64,000 bases of DNA from DAIDKA01 sp963708865 (GTDB taxonomy: Bacteria; Pseudomonadota; Gammaproteobacteria; Steroidobacterales; Steroidobacteraceae). The notes beneath the pieces were generated by a model. That model was not told the origin of the DNA and searched no databases. It saw only the letters and a list, made by a program, of their open reading frames with translations. The DNA is taken from positions 245,842-309,841 of the forward strand of contig CAVPUC010000009.1 of assembly GCA_963708865.1 (NCBI GenBank), written 5' to 3'. The position numbers were made by a program, and so were the translations under genes. Of this stretch, positions 29,269 through 38,289 are shown one piece after another (the first letter of the stretch is position 1; each line of letters opens with the position of its first letter).

Positions 29269-29649
29269 TCACGCCACAGCCTTTGACGGAGAGAAATACC
29301 AAAGGACGGCCGCAACAAGCACCAGAGCGGGCACGTCACCAACGAGGTGTCCGTGCTCATGCGGATCGCCCACCGCCTGAATCGTCATAATTGCGGCATG
29401 GACGAGACTCGACCACACCGTGAACGAGATCAGGCTGCGGTGAGCACTTGGATTGGTGGCGGCAAGGATCAAAAAGATACCGAGCACGGCATAGATTCCG
29501 GCGATCATCTGCAGGTAGTAGCCCCCCATACCTCCATGCCACACCCAGCCGGATGGCCAGATGAACCCCAGCGGATAGACAAATAGGAAGATCACCCCGA
29601 AAAGTCGAAGCGCAAGCTTCAGAATCTTCTCTTTCTCGGTGCTATTCAT
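29269..29649 (-). CDS. DUF6632-like membrane protein
   Basis: A 126-residue protein with four membrane segments. The motif PLGFIWPSGWVWH, the MIAGIYAVLGIFLILAA helix and HRSLISFTVWSSLVHAAIM followed by HEHGHLVGDVPAL match small DUF6632-type membrane proteins. Function unknown. The ATG at 29649 has GGAG nine bases upstream; the frame extends to 29712 without a better start. Confidence 0.7.
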   Translation of the reverse strand: MNSTEKEKILKLALRLFGVIFLFVYPLGFIWPSGWVWHGGMGGYYLQMIAGIYAVLGIFLILAATNPSAHRSLISFTVWSSLVHAAIMTIQAVGDPHEHGHLVGDVPALVLVAAVLWYFSPSKAVA

Positions 29650-30015
29650 GAATTGCGACTCCGTTTGTTGTGCTTGTTTTGCTACGTCGACAAGACCCAA
29701 TCCCACTGCCACGCAAATCGCACAGCGGCCGCGACCCGGCAGGTTCGCCTATTCAAAACCCACGTGCTCCGGGACGTTCAGTGAGTCAACGGGCTGTTGC
29801 AGTAGGCCGCAAGAACAGCCAGCCCCGGTGTCGAGACTCAAAGTCGGCACAGTCACGTGTGCAACCCACGGCACTGCCAGAGGCATAACCCGGTTATCGA
29901 ACACATGCTCGAGCGCCAGATCGTCCCTACAGTCGAAGGCTTGACTCCAGAAAACGGTAATTCACGCTGCGCAGTTCGCAGATCAATGACCCCGAAACAG
30001 CGCGCGTTAACCAGA
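29650..30015. other. Intergenic stretch without a supported gene
   Basis: About 365 nt between two minus-strand genes. No open frame with a ribosome site was found, and no tRNA-like or terminator-like structure was clear. Confidence 0.4.
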
Positions 30016-30930
30016 CTATTTGCCCGCCGGTGCTGACCCCTGCCCCGCCGGTGCTGACCCCGGCGCCCCCGGCGGCCTTCCTCTCCCGCACTTTGGCGTC
30101 GTGCAAACCGTGACTTCATGGATGTAGCGAGTCATGCCGCCCTCAACCCGAAACTCGTTGCTGGTCGGGGTGCCCGGCTGGTCGGGTGGCAGTCCGGCAT
30201 CGATCCAGGGGAAGTCGCTGAAGATGTCTACGGCGCCAATGGTCTCGTCAATGACGTAGCGGCGCTGGCTCACCTTGAGCTTCTGCGGGAAGGCTCCCAT
30301 GTTGCAGTTATTGCCGTCCGGGTTGCGGGTGCCCGTGTAGATGCGGCCTTCGAGGCGGGCGCAAGGCGTACCATGCGGCACCTTGATCGTCGGGTCCCCC
30401 CAATTGTCCAAGTAGGCATCGGCCACCGCCTGGATGACCGCCCGCGTGTCGCGCTTGTCCTTGGGGATCTCGTCCCACTTCTCCTGCTGCGTGTAGCGCA
30501 GGTGGTCGGCCGCGCCGAACATCCAGTCTCCGTCGTGCGTTACCCTGGACTCCAACTTCGACACCTTCCCGTTCTTGTTCACCTCCATGCGCGTGTGGAT
30601 CACGTACGGGCGCGGATCCGTGGCCCCCACCAGCTCCGTGAAGGTGGCGCACTGGGTTGTGTCGTAGAAGCTGCGGGTGAAGTCGACCTTCAGGGGTGCG
30701 GCCAGCACGCCCTGGGCAACGTCCATGGCCTTGTCGTTTTCCCCGTAGGACGACTGGGCGGCGAAGGGAAGCATGGCGGGCTTCCCGGCCGTTTGGGCCT
30801 TGACATAGGTGTCGGTCAGCTTCTGCAGCATCTTACGGCTGCATTCCGCCCTGGCATTTGACGCGAAGGCCACGCCAGCAAGGACGATTGAGCAGCACAT
30901 GATGGTGACTCTTACTCTTTCTCTTCTCAT
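30016..30930 (-). CDS. Secreted DUF8021-like protein
   Basis: A 304-residue exported protein: a signal peptide (about 28 residues ending SNARA), then CSRKMLQKLTDTYVKAQTAG, SFYDTTQCATFTELV, ESRVTHDGDWMF, DKRDTRAVIQAVADAYLDNWG and HGTPCARLEGRIYTG. This pattern of paired Cys and the RAVI..AxDAY/GTPCARLEGG block is what I know from DUF8021, a family best known from fungal secreted proteins. The C-terminus is a Gly/Ala/Pro tail with a repeated SAPAG(Q/K). The start ATG at 30930 has GGGGGG upstream; earlier ATGs (30960) are possible. Divergent from the G8 genes. Activity unknown. Confidence 0.7.
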   Translation of the reverse strand: MRRERVRVTIMCCSIVLAGVAFASNARAECSRKMLQKLTDTYVKAQTAGKPAMLPFAAQSSYGENDKAMDVAQGVLAAPLKVDFTRSFYDTTQCATFTELVGATDPRPYVIHTRMEVNKNGKVSKLESRVTHDGDWMFGAADHLRYTQQEKWDEIPKDKRDTRAVIQAVADAYLDNWGDPTIKVPHGTPCARLEGRIYTGTRNPDGNNCNMGAFPQKLKVSQRRYVIDETIGAVDIFSDFPWIDAGLPPDQPGTPTSNEFRVEGGMTRYIHEVTVCTTPKCGRGRPPGAPGSAPAGQGSAPAGK

Positions 30931-31271
30931 TTGCGGAACCCCCCGATTCTTTGCGTCCATTGTATGGCGATTTCTCGCCGGCGTCCGCAGAGGGTGGAAT
31001 TTTCGCCGCGAGCCGGCACTCGAGCGAATGCATTCAGCTGGATTTCCGTTACCGCCGCGTGGAGTGAGTAGTACGGCGGCCTTGGGGTTCTTGAGCCGCA
31101 AGCTGGTCAAGTCTGCTTTGCCCTGCCGTGCTCGAATAGCCAACGGTTGCCGGTGCCCGCGATACGGCTTGATTGCTTTCGTCCCGACATGGAACCTTTT
31201 GCCGGACGATCGCGCTATCCTCTGCCGCTCAAGAATTGCAAGGTCAACTGTTCAAGCTGGGGGTCGATGCC
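30931..31271. promoter_or_regulatory. Divergent upstream region of the DUF8021 and first G8 genes
   Basis: About 340 nt with no gene. The last part (31203-31233, containing GCTATCCTCTGC and CTCAAG) resembles the region upstream of the second G8 gene (34084-34114, GCTATCGTCTGC and TTCAAG). It may be a duplicated promoter or regulator site. A consensus sigma-70 promoter was not clear. Confidence 0.4.
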
Positions 31272-33953
31272 ATGCGAAAGCAATCTCGCTCGTTGCTGCT
31301 TTTATCGGTGCTATCCGGTTTCCTTCTCGCCGGCGCATTCGCGCGCGTTGATGCGGCGCAGCAGCCGAAGGCGAGGCGCTGGTCCGACCCTGCCACCTGG
31401 CCGCATCACAAAGTGCCGGTGGCCGGCGATCAGGTCGACATTCCCAGCGGCAAGTCCGTGCTGCTGGACATCAGTCCGCCGGCGCTGCACGGGATCACGA
31501 TCCACGGCAAATTGAGCTTCGCGGACAAATCGGACCTCGAACTGACCACCGAGTGGATCATGGTGCACGGGGAGCTGGAGGTCGGCACAGAGGCCAAGCC
31601 CCACACGCACAAAGCGACCATCACCCTCACCGATGAGGTCAAGGACGAACAGCTGATGGGCATGGGGGATCGCGGCATCATGATCGCGGGTGGCACGCTG
31701 AACCTGCACGGCGATCGGACTAACACCTGGACCAAGCTTGCCAGCACGGCTGAGGCCGGCAGCGACTCGATCGAGGTGCTGAATGCCGCTCAATGGCGGG
31801 TCGGGGACACGATTGTGCTGGCCTCGACCGATTTTGACCCCCGCCAGGCCGAGCGGCGCACCATCTCCGCCATCCATGGCAATACGATCACGCTGGACCA
31901 GAAGCTTGAGTTCATGCACTTCGGCAAGATCACCTACGATGTGGACGAGCGCGGCGAGGTGGGGCTGCTCACGCGCAATATCGTGATCCAGGCATCACCG
32001 GATGCGGAACAGACCTTCTTCGGCGGCCACGTGATGGCGATGGTCACGAGCAAGATGTATGTGTCGGGGGTGGAGTTCAATCGCATGGGTCAGAACCTGA
32101 CCCTGGCCCGCTATCCGATCCACTGGCATCTGGTCGGGGATGCGCAGGGCCAGTACGTGAAGAACTCCGCCTTCCACGACACCTACAACCGCTGCGTGAC
32201 GGTGCACGGCACGAACTTCGTGCACGTGGAGAACAACGTCACCTTCAACACCGTGGGCCACTGCTTCTTCCTCGAGGACGGCATCGAGCACGGCAACGAG
32301 TTCGTGCACAACCTGGCGATCCAGACCAAGTGCCATACCTCCAAACCCTGTGTCCCGACCAACCTCGCCGCAGCCGGCGAGAACCCGAACTACGACAACC
32401 GTCAGGCCATCAGGGTCAACGGTCAGGGATCCAAGGAGGTGCTGCTGCCCTCTGACAATACGGTCTCGAGTTACTGGATCACCAATCCGGACAACGTCTA
32501 CCGCGACAATGTCGCTGCAGGTTCCGATGAGAACGGCTTCTGGATGTCACTGCCGGAGCACCCGAACGGTGCGTTTGCCGACACGGATATCAGCCTGGCC
32601 ACCTGGCCGCGTCGCACGCCATTTCGGGAGTTCAAGGGCAATGTCGCCCACTCCAACTACGATGGTTTCATGTTCGACCGGAACATCAACGTCAACAACA
32701 CCTTCGGCGTGACCGGCAATGCGCACATGCCCAAGGAGAATCCCGCCGATCCGACCAGCAAGACCGTGGAAACGCACTTCGAGAATCTCACCTCCTACAA
32801 GAATCGCAATGGTGGTATCTGGGGCCGCGGTGAGATGCACGTCTTCAGCAACGCGAAGCTGGCCGACAACGCCATGGACTATACGCATGCCTCTGGCTCG
32901 GCCGGTCGTGACCCTTTCACCTCAAGAGTCGTTGACTCCCTGTTCGTGGGCGAAACCGAGAACATCGGCAACCCCAGGACGGATGCGGAAAAGGCCTACG
33001 GCCGCAGCCTGCCGAAGCCGATGATGCCGGACTTCCCGATCCGCGGTTACGAGTACTACGACTACCGTCATGACGTGGTGAATGACACCTTTGTCAATTT
33101 CCAGGACAACGCCACTCGCAAGACCGGAGCGCTCTCCTACCTGATGTATACGAGCGCCGGGGTCAGTACCGAAAACGCCATCGAAGGTGCGAAATTCATC
33201 AACGCCAAGCCGGTGTATTTCCCGCCGATGGAGCGCAAGTGGGGCAACGATAACCTGAACGGTGTGGCCTGGAAGGCTGCGGCGATCCACGACAAGGACG
33301 GCTCGGTCAGCGGCATTCCCAATTCCTACATTCTCCTCAACGACGGACCCAACGACAGCATCGCAACCGACGCACAGGCCTGTGAGCTCAAGCCCGACTG
33401 GAACGCGGCGGTGTGCAGAGGCGATGTCGGACGCCTGAGTTTTGGTGGCGGCGGCGGTTTCGGCCCTCGTCCCCCGGGTGCCGGTCCGGCTGGTCCTTCG
33501 ACTTATGGCGCTCTTGTTCCCACAACTGCCGGTGCCGGTCCGGGTGCGGGGGGTCCCGGCGCGGTGGTTCCCATCACCGTGGCGCCGGGTGCCGGTAGAG
33601 GTCCTGCCCAGCCGCCTGTCACCCTCAGCCGCAATGGCAGGGACTACACCTTCAATTCGGGTAACGTCCGAGCCGGTACCGAGATCAAGGTGACGACCGA
33701 GCGGCCGTCCTTGAACCTCACCCTGACGGAAATGGATGCCGGCTCGTGGGTGATCTTCCAGCTGCCGGGGTTCAACACCGCGGCCTCGGGCACGCAGCAG
33801 GCCAGCCTGGAGGCGCTGCGCCAGGCCAGCGACACCTCCTACTTTAAGGACAAGGAGGCGCTGTGGGTCAAGGTGGTTTCCAACGGCAACGGTGCTCGAG
33901 GCCCCATTGGCGGCGGCCCTGGCGGCGGAACCAGCCTCCTGGTCAGCCGGTAA
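31272..33953 (+). CDS. Secreted G8-domain, parallel beta-helix protein (copy A)
   Basis: An 893-residue exported protein. A signal peptide is followed by a G8 domain (about 30-150: RWSDPATWPHHKVPVAGD, PSGKSVLLDISPPAL, GTEAKPHTHKATITLT) and a long right-handed beta-helix region (about 150-640) with repeats such as YPIHWHLVGDAQG and FNTVGHCFFLEDGIEHG. Next come a Gly/Pro/Ala-rich linker (about 715-775) and a C-terminal beta domain (VTLSRNGRDYTF, SWVIFQLPGFNTAASGT). G8 plus beta-helix is the layout of CEMIP/TMEM2-type proteins, some of which act on hyaluronan, but the bacterial substrate is unknown. The ATG at 31272 has GGGGGT upstream. A terminator follows at 33980. Confidence 0.82.
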   Translation: MRKQSRSLLLLSVLSGFLLAGAFARVDAAQQPKARRWSDPATWPHHKVPVAGDQVDIPSGKSVLLDISPPALHGITIHGKLSFADKSDLELTTEWIMVHGELEVGTEAKPHTHKATITLTDEVKDEQLMGMGDRGIMIAGGTLNLHGDRTNTWTKLASTAEAGSDSIEVLNAAQWRVGDTIVLASTDFDPRQAERRTISAIHGNTITLDQKLEFMHFGKITYDVDERGEVGLLTRNIVIQASPDAEQTFFGGHVMAMVTSKMYVSGVEFNRMGQNLTLARYPIHWHLVGDAQGQYVKNSAFHDTYNRCVTVHGTNFVHVENNVTFNTVGHCFFLEDGIEHGNEFVHNLAIQTKCHTSKPCVPTNLAAAGENPNYDNRQAIRVNGQGSKEVLLPSDNTVSSYWITNPDNVYRDNVAAGSDENGFWMSLPEHPNGAFADTDISLATWPRRTPFREFKGNVAHSNYDGFMFDRNINVNNTFGVTGNAHMPKENPADPTSKTVETHFENLTSYKNRNGGIWGRGEMHVFSNAKLADNAMDYTHASGSAGRDPFTSRVVDSLFVGETENIGNPRTDAEKAYGRSLPKPMMPDFPIRGYEYYDYRHDVVNDTFVNFQDNATRKTGALSYLMYTSAGVSTENAIEGAKFINAKPVYFPPMERKWGNDNLNGVAWKAAAIHDKDGSVSGIPNSYILLNDGPNDSIATDAQACELKPDWNAAVCRGDVGRLSFGGGGGFGPRPPGAGPAGPSTYGALVPTTAGAGPGAGGPGAVVPITVAPGAGRGPAQPPVTLSRNGRDYTFNSGNVRAGTEIKVTTERPSLNLTLTEMDAGSWVIFQLPGFNTAASGTQQASLEALRQASDTSYFKDKEALWVKVVSNGNGARGPIGGGPGGGTSLLVSR
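31731..32368 (+). repeat. Near-identical tract, copy A (paired with 34604-35241)
   Basis: A 638-bp segment inside the first G8 gene that matches the second G8 gene at constant offset 2873. By eye I find only about three substitutions (for example CACG/CATG near 31807). On both sides the genes differ at many more positions. Sudden borders of this kind suggest recent gene conversion between the tandem copies. Confidence 0.8.
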
Positions 33954-33979
33954 GCTTAAAAGCCGTTGATTAAACAAGA

Positions 33980-34006
33980 GCCCCCGGCACATGCCGGGGG
34001 CTTTTT
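33980..34006 (+). terminator. Rho-independent terminator after G8 copy A
   Basis: A perfect 10-bp stem: GCCCCCGGCA, loop CA, TGCCGGGGGC, followed by TTTTT. It ends 53 nt after the stop codon, so the two G8 genes probably have separate transcripts, or this terminator lets some transcription through. Confidence 0.92.
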
Positions 34007-34147
34007 CTTTCGGGCACAGCCAATCGCGCCGCGCCTTTTAACATTTGGACACATGACTGATGCGATCCCGCTACGCCAAGTGACGGGCAATCGGCTATCG
34101 TCTGCACCTTCAAGTACCGGATCATGTTCGAGTAGGGGGTTGATGTT

Positions 34148-36895
34148 ATGAATAAAAGAAATCTCTCGTTCCTTCTTGTGTCGCTGATTCCCGCGTTCCT
34201 TCTCACCGGGGTATTCGCGAGCGTCGATGCGGCGCCGATGAAGACGACGCGCTGGTCTGATCCTGCGACCTGGCCCGATCACAAGGTGCCGGTGGCCGGG
34301 GCGTTGGTTGATATTCCAAGTGGCAAGTCGGTGCTGCTGGATGTCAGTCCGCCGGGGCTGAACGGGGTGACGATCCACGGCAAGCTCAGCTTCTCGGACA
34401 AATCGGACCTCGAACTGACCACCGAGTGGATCATGTTGCACGGGGAGCTGGAGGTCGGCACCGAGGCCAAGCCCCACACGCACAAAGCGATCATCACCCT
34501 CACCGACAACGTCAAGGATGAGCAGCTGATGGGCATGGGGGATCGCGGCATCATGGTCGCGGGTGGCACGCTGAACCTGCACGGCGACCGCACCAACACC
34601 TGGACCAAGCTTGCCAGCACGGCTGAGGCCGGCAGCGACTCGATCGAGGTGCTGAATGCCGCTCAATGGCGGGTCGGGGACATGATTGTGCTCGCCTCGA
34701 CCGATTTTGACCCCCGCCAGGCCGAGCGGCGCACCATCTCCGCCATCCATGGCAATACGATCACGCTGGACCAGAAGCTTGAGTTCATGCACTTCGGCAA
34801 GATCACCTACGATGTGGACGAGCGCGGCGAGGTGGGGCTGCTCACGCGCAATATCGTGATCCAGGCATCACCGGATGCGGAACAGACCTTCTTCGGCGGC
34901 CACGTGATGGCGATGGTCACGAGCAAGATGTATGTGTCGGGGGTGGAGTTCAATCGCATGGGTCAGAACCTGACCCTGGCCCGCTATCCGATCCACTGGC
35001 ACCTGGTCGGGGATGCGCAGGGCCAGTACGTGAAGAACTCCGCCTTCCACGACACCTACAACCGCTGCGTGACGGTGCACGGCACGAACTTCGTGCACGT
35101 GGAGAACAACGTCACCTTCAACACCGTGGGCCACTGCTTCTTCCTCGAGGACGGCATCGAGCACGGCAACGAGTTCGTGCACAACCTGGCGATCCAGACC
35201 AAGTGCCATACCTCCAAACCCTGTGTCCCGACCAACCTCGCTCCGGCCGGCGAGAGCCCGAACTTCGGGGATCGCCAGGCCGTCCGACAGAATGGCCAGC
35301 AATCCAAGGATGTCCTGCTGCCCTCGGACAACACGGTGGCGAGTTATTGGATCACCAATCCGGACAACGTCTACCGCGACAACGTGGCTGCCGGTTCCGA
35401 CGAAAATGGCTTCTGGATGTCACTGCCGCTGCACCCGAACGGCGCGTTTGCCGACACGGATATCGCCAACGCCACCTGGCCGCGCAACATGAATATCCGC
35501 GAGTTCAAGGGCAACGTCGCCCACTCCAACTACGACGCGTTCATGATGGATCGGAACATCGCGGCCAACAACACTTTCGGCGTGACCGGCAACATGCATC
35601 TCGCCCGTGAAAATCCGGCAGACGCGCGCAGCAAGTTGGTGGAAGTGGTTTTCGAGGATCTCACCGCCTACAAGAACCGCAATGGCGGTTTCTGGGGTCG
35701 CGGTGAATATCGCACCTACCGCAACATCAAGTCGGCCGACAACGCCATCGGCTATACGCAGGCCTCTGGCCTGGGCGGTGGCGCCAGTCTCGAGGACCCG
35801 TATACGTCAAGGGTCCTTGACTCGCTGTTCGTGGGCGAAACCGACAACATCGGCAACCCCAGGACGGATGCGGAAAAGGCTTACGGCCGCAGCCTGCCCA
35901 AGCCCACCATGCCGGATTTCCCGATCCGCGGCTTCGAGTACTACGATGCGCGTCATGACGTGGTGAACACCACCTTCGTGAATTATGCAGACAACGCCAC
36001 TCGCAAGACCGGAGCGCTCTCTTATCTGCTGTTTACCAGCTTCGGGGTCAGCTCCAACAACACCATCGAGCACGTGAAATTCGAGAACGCCAAGCCGGTG
36101 TATTTCCCGCCGATGCAGGGCAATGCCAGGTGGGCCAGCGACAATGGAAACAGTTCGGCCTACAAGACCGCGGCGATCCGCGACAAGGACGGTTCGCTCG
36201 GGGCGGGCCCCAACGTCTACGTTCTCATCAACGACGGCGTCAACGACAGCATCGCCACCGATGCACAGGCCTGTGAGATCAAGCCAGACTGGAATGCTGC
36301 GATCTGCAAGGGCGATGTCGGGCGCCTGACTATTGGTGGCCCGGGCGGTGGTGGTGGATTCGGCGGCCCGCGTGGCCCGGGTGGCGGTCCCGGCGGCCCG
36401 GGTGGGCCCGGTGGTCCCGGCCCAGCAGCGGGTCCCGGCGCCGGTGCCGTTCCTGGTGCGCTGGCGGCAGCTGGTCCGGGCGCCGGCGCGCCCGGGGGCG
36501 GGGGTGCAGGAGCAGGTGCCGGTGGTCCTGGCGCACCGGGTGCTCGACCCCCTCCAGCGCCTCCGCAGCCGCCAGTCATCCTCAGCCGCAATGGCAAGGA
36601 CTATAACCTGACGGGCACCAACGTACGCGCCGGTACCGAGATCAAGGTGACGACCGAAAGGCCGACCGTATCCCTGCGGCTGTCGGAGCTGGACAAAGGC
36701 TCCTGGGTGATCTTCCAGCTGCCGGGCTTCAACACAGCGGCCTCGGGTACGCAGCAGACCAGCCTGGATGCGCTGCGCAACGCCAGCGATACTTCCTACT
36801 TCAAGGACAAGGATGCACTCTGGGTCAAGGTCGTCTCCCCTGACAGCGGTCCCCTCGGCCTTGGTGGCGGAACCACCCTCCAGGTCAGCCGGTAA
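34148..36895 (+). CDS. Secreted G8-domain, parallel beta-helix protein (copy B)
   Basis: A 915-residue tandem paralogue of the previous gene with the same architecture: signal peptide (MNKRNLSFLLVSLIPAFLLTG, cut after VDAA), G8 domain, beta-helix core, Gly/Pro-rich linker (longer here, with many GGPGGP-type repeats, about 730-810), and a C-terminal beta domain (ILSRNGKDYNLTG, SWVIFQLPGFNTAASGT). Most divergence is in the second half of the beta-helix (for example EHPNGA versus LHPNGA and the loop at SGLGGGAS) and in the linker, so the two may bind different glycans. ATG at 34148 with AGGGGG upstream. Followed by its own terminator and then the ferritin-like gene. Confidence 0.82.
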   Translation: MNKRNLSFLLVSLIPAFLLTGVFASVDAAPMKTTRWSDPATWPDHKVPVAGALVDIPSGKSVLLDVSPPGLNGVTIHGKLSFSDKSDLELTTEWIMLHGELEVGTEAKPHTHKAIITLTDNVKDEQLMGMGDRGIMVAGGTLNLHGDRTNTWTKLASTAEAGSDSIEVLNAAQWRVGDMIVLASTDFDPRQAERRTISAIHGNTITLDQKLEFMHFGKITYDVDERGEVGLLTRNIVIQASPDAEQTFFGGHVMAMVTSKMYVSGVEFNRMGQNLTLARYPIHWHLVGDAQGQYVKNSAFHDTYNRCVTVHGTNFVHVENNVTFNTVGHCFFLEDGIEHGNEFVHNLAIQTKCHTSKPCVPTNLAPAGESPNFGDRQAVRQNGQQSKDVLLPSDNTVASYWITNPDNVYRDNVAAGSDENGFWMSLPLHPNGAFADTDIANATWPRNMNIREFKGNVAHSNYDAFMMDRNIAANNTFGVTGNMHLARENPADARSKLVEVVFEDLTAYKNRNGGFWGRGEYRTYRNIKSADNAIGYTQASGLGGGASLEDPYTSRVLDSLFVGETDNIGNPRTDAEKAYGRSLPKPTMPDFPIRGFEYYDARHDVVNTTFVNYADNATRKTGALSYLLFTSFGVSSNNTIEHVKFENAKPVYFPPMQGNARWASDNGNSSAYKTAAIRDKDGSLGAGPNVYVLINDGVNDSIATDAQACEIKPDWNAAICKGDVGRLTIGGPGGGGGFGGPRGPGGGPGGPGGPGGPGPAAGPGAGAVPGALAAAGPGAGAPGGGGAGAGAGGPGAPGARPPPAPPQPPVILSRNGKDYNLTGTNVRAGTEIKVTTERPTVSLRLSELDKGSWVIFQLPGFNTAASGTQQTSLDALRNASDTSYFKDKDALWVKVVSPDSGPLGLGGGTTLQVSR
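34604..35241 (+). repeat. Near-identical tract, copy B (paired with 31731-32368)
   Basis: The partner of the conserved block in copy A. It covers the start of the beta-helix up to CVPTNLA, after which the two proteins diverge at once (AAAGENPNY versus APAGESPNF). About three base differences seen by eye. Confidence 0.8.
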
Positions 36896-36920
36896 GCTAA
36901 AGACCTGTTGCTTGAGCAAG

Positions 36921-36948
36921 AGCTCCCGGCTTGAGGCCGGGGGCTTTC
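36921..36948 (+). terminator. Likely terminator after G8 copy B
   Basis: Stem AGCTCCCGGC / GCCGGGGGCT with one G-T mismatch, loop TTGA, followed by TTTCTT. It is similar in sequence and distance (26 nt after the stop) to the stronger terminator after copy A and probably duplicated with the gene. Confidence 0.7.
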
Positions 36949-37023
36949 TTGCGGCAATCTGCCGGTCTGGCGCTTCAAGTATCGCCTCGGGCGCTCAACG
37001 TTTTTTGGGGGAATGACGTCATT

Positions 37024-38211
37024 ATGAAAGCCAACGGCACCACGCGCCGCGCGCTGCTTGCAAATATCGCCATGATGGGAGTTGCCGCGGGTCCAGGCAG
37101 GGTTTTCGCCAAAACTCACCGGTTTTCCCCGGTGCAGAAGGATTTCTCCGACCCCTATCTCGAACTCATACGGCTTCTGCGGCAAGCCGCCGAGATCGAA
37201 CAGGACCTCCTGGTCCAGTATCTGTACTGCGCGTATGCGCTCAAGCCCGCGTACGCACAACTCGTCGGCACCCCGGCGCCAAATGCGACCTCGCTCATGG
37301 GCGTCATCATCCAGGAGATGCAACACCTCGGAAGCGTGAATCGGCTACTCGTGGAGCTGGATGCCAGGCCGATACTCACGCGCCAGGACTTCCCCTACGA
37401 GACCGACGTCTATCCCTTCCCATTCGAGCTTGCACCGCTGGGTGCGGTCAACCTGGCCAAGTTCGTGTATTGCGAATCGGATCCGGTCCGCCTGGGGCAT
37501 GTGAGGTCGATCAGCAGCGACTCGGTTTTCCTGGTCGACAAGTTGAAGACCACCCTCGGCGGCAGCATTAATGCCAATCACGTTGGCAAGCTTTACGACG
37601 CCATGGTCGAGACGCTGGCTGATCTCAAGGAAGCCGGCGGCGTCCATATCGATTTCGACTTCTGGTTCGAAGAGCTCGGCCGTGTCAAGGCTGAAGGAGA
37701 GTTCGGCCACTTTGAATTCTTTCATTCCCTCTATGAGGAGTCTCATCCACTGGTCAAGGCGATTCCCGGCATCTGGAGCCTTCCCGCCAGCGACCCGCGC
37801 TATCCGTCCTACCCGGTGCCCGTGAATCCGACCGCCTACGAAGGCCGTGAGAACACCATCAAGGATCCGGACCTGAGGGCCCTGGCGTGGCTCGGCAATC
37901 TGAACTACTGGTGCCAGTTGTCACTGCTGGATGCGAGCTACCGGCACAAGTCCAGGCCCGAGCTCGCACTGGCAGAAGCCATCATGATGGGGCCGCTCAT
38001 GTCACTCGCGCAGTATTTGCCGACCAAGGGTTCCGCGGTTCCGTTCGATCCGCTGAGCATGGGGTCCGAACCCGCACGCAACGAGGCGGCGGGAAAACGA
38101 TTCACCCATCGGATGCTGGAAGAAACCCGCAACTACGCCCGCTCGATCGAGCGGCTGCTGCCTGCCGACTTCAATCTGCCTATCTATGACCAGTTACTGG
38201 TCGCGGTGTGA
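37024..38211 (+). CDS. Ferritin-like protein of the VioB/RebD (iminophenyl-pyruvate dimer synthase) type
   Basis: A 395-residue protein with a twin-arginine-like start (TTRRALLANIAMMGVAAGPG). The mature part opens with a helical ferritin-like segment, IEQDLLVQYLYCAYALKP, and a second EMQHLGSVNRLLVELDA, i.e. E..xxx..ExxH metal-ligand spacing. The region matches the ferritin-like domain seen in VioB/RebD, which here stands alone without other violacein or rebeccamycin genes. A secreted di-iron or iron-binding protein is the safest reading. The ATG at 37024 follows GGGGGA at an unusually long distance (about 11 nt). The role next to the G8 proteins is unknown. Confidence 0.7.
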   Translation: MKANGTTRRALLANIAMMGVAAGPGRVFAKTHRFSPVQKDFSDPYLELIRLLRQAAEIEQDLLVQYLYCAYALKPAYAQLVGTPAPNATSLMGVIIQEMQHLGSVNRLLVELDARPILTRQDFPYETDVYPFPFELAPLGAVNLAKFVYCESDPVRLGHVRSISSDSVFLVDKLKTTLGGSINANHVGKLYDAMVETLADLKEAGGVHIDFDFWFEELGRVKAEGEFGHFEFFHSLYEESHPLVKAIPGIWSLPASDPRYPSYPVPVNPTAYEGRENTIKDPDLRALAWLGNLNYWCQLSLLDASYRHKSRPELALAEAIMMGPLMSLAQYLPTKGSAVPFDPLSMGSEPARNEAAGKRFTHRMLEETRNYARSIERLLPADFNLPIYDQLLVAV

Positions 38212-38289
38212 TCGCGCCTGTCGCGTGCACGTTGCCGATGTTGGAGCGCGGGATTGTTTGCTGTCGGCGTAGCGCCCGAAACCGCAGCC

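Noticed and set aside
33430..36560. Gly/Pro-rich repeats in the G8 linkers considered as DNA repeats or CRISPR-like arrays
   Set aside because: They are irregular codon-level repeats inside coding linkers, with no spacers.
36217..36597. Minus-strand Pro/Ala-rich frame opposite G8 copy B
   Set aside because: Mirror of the Gly/Pro-rich linker of the real gene.
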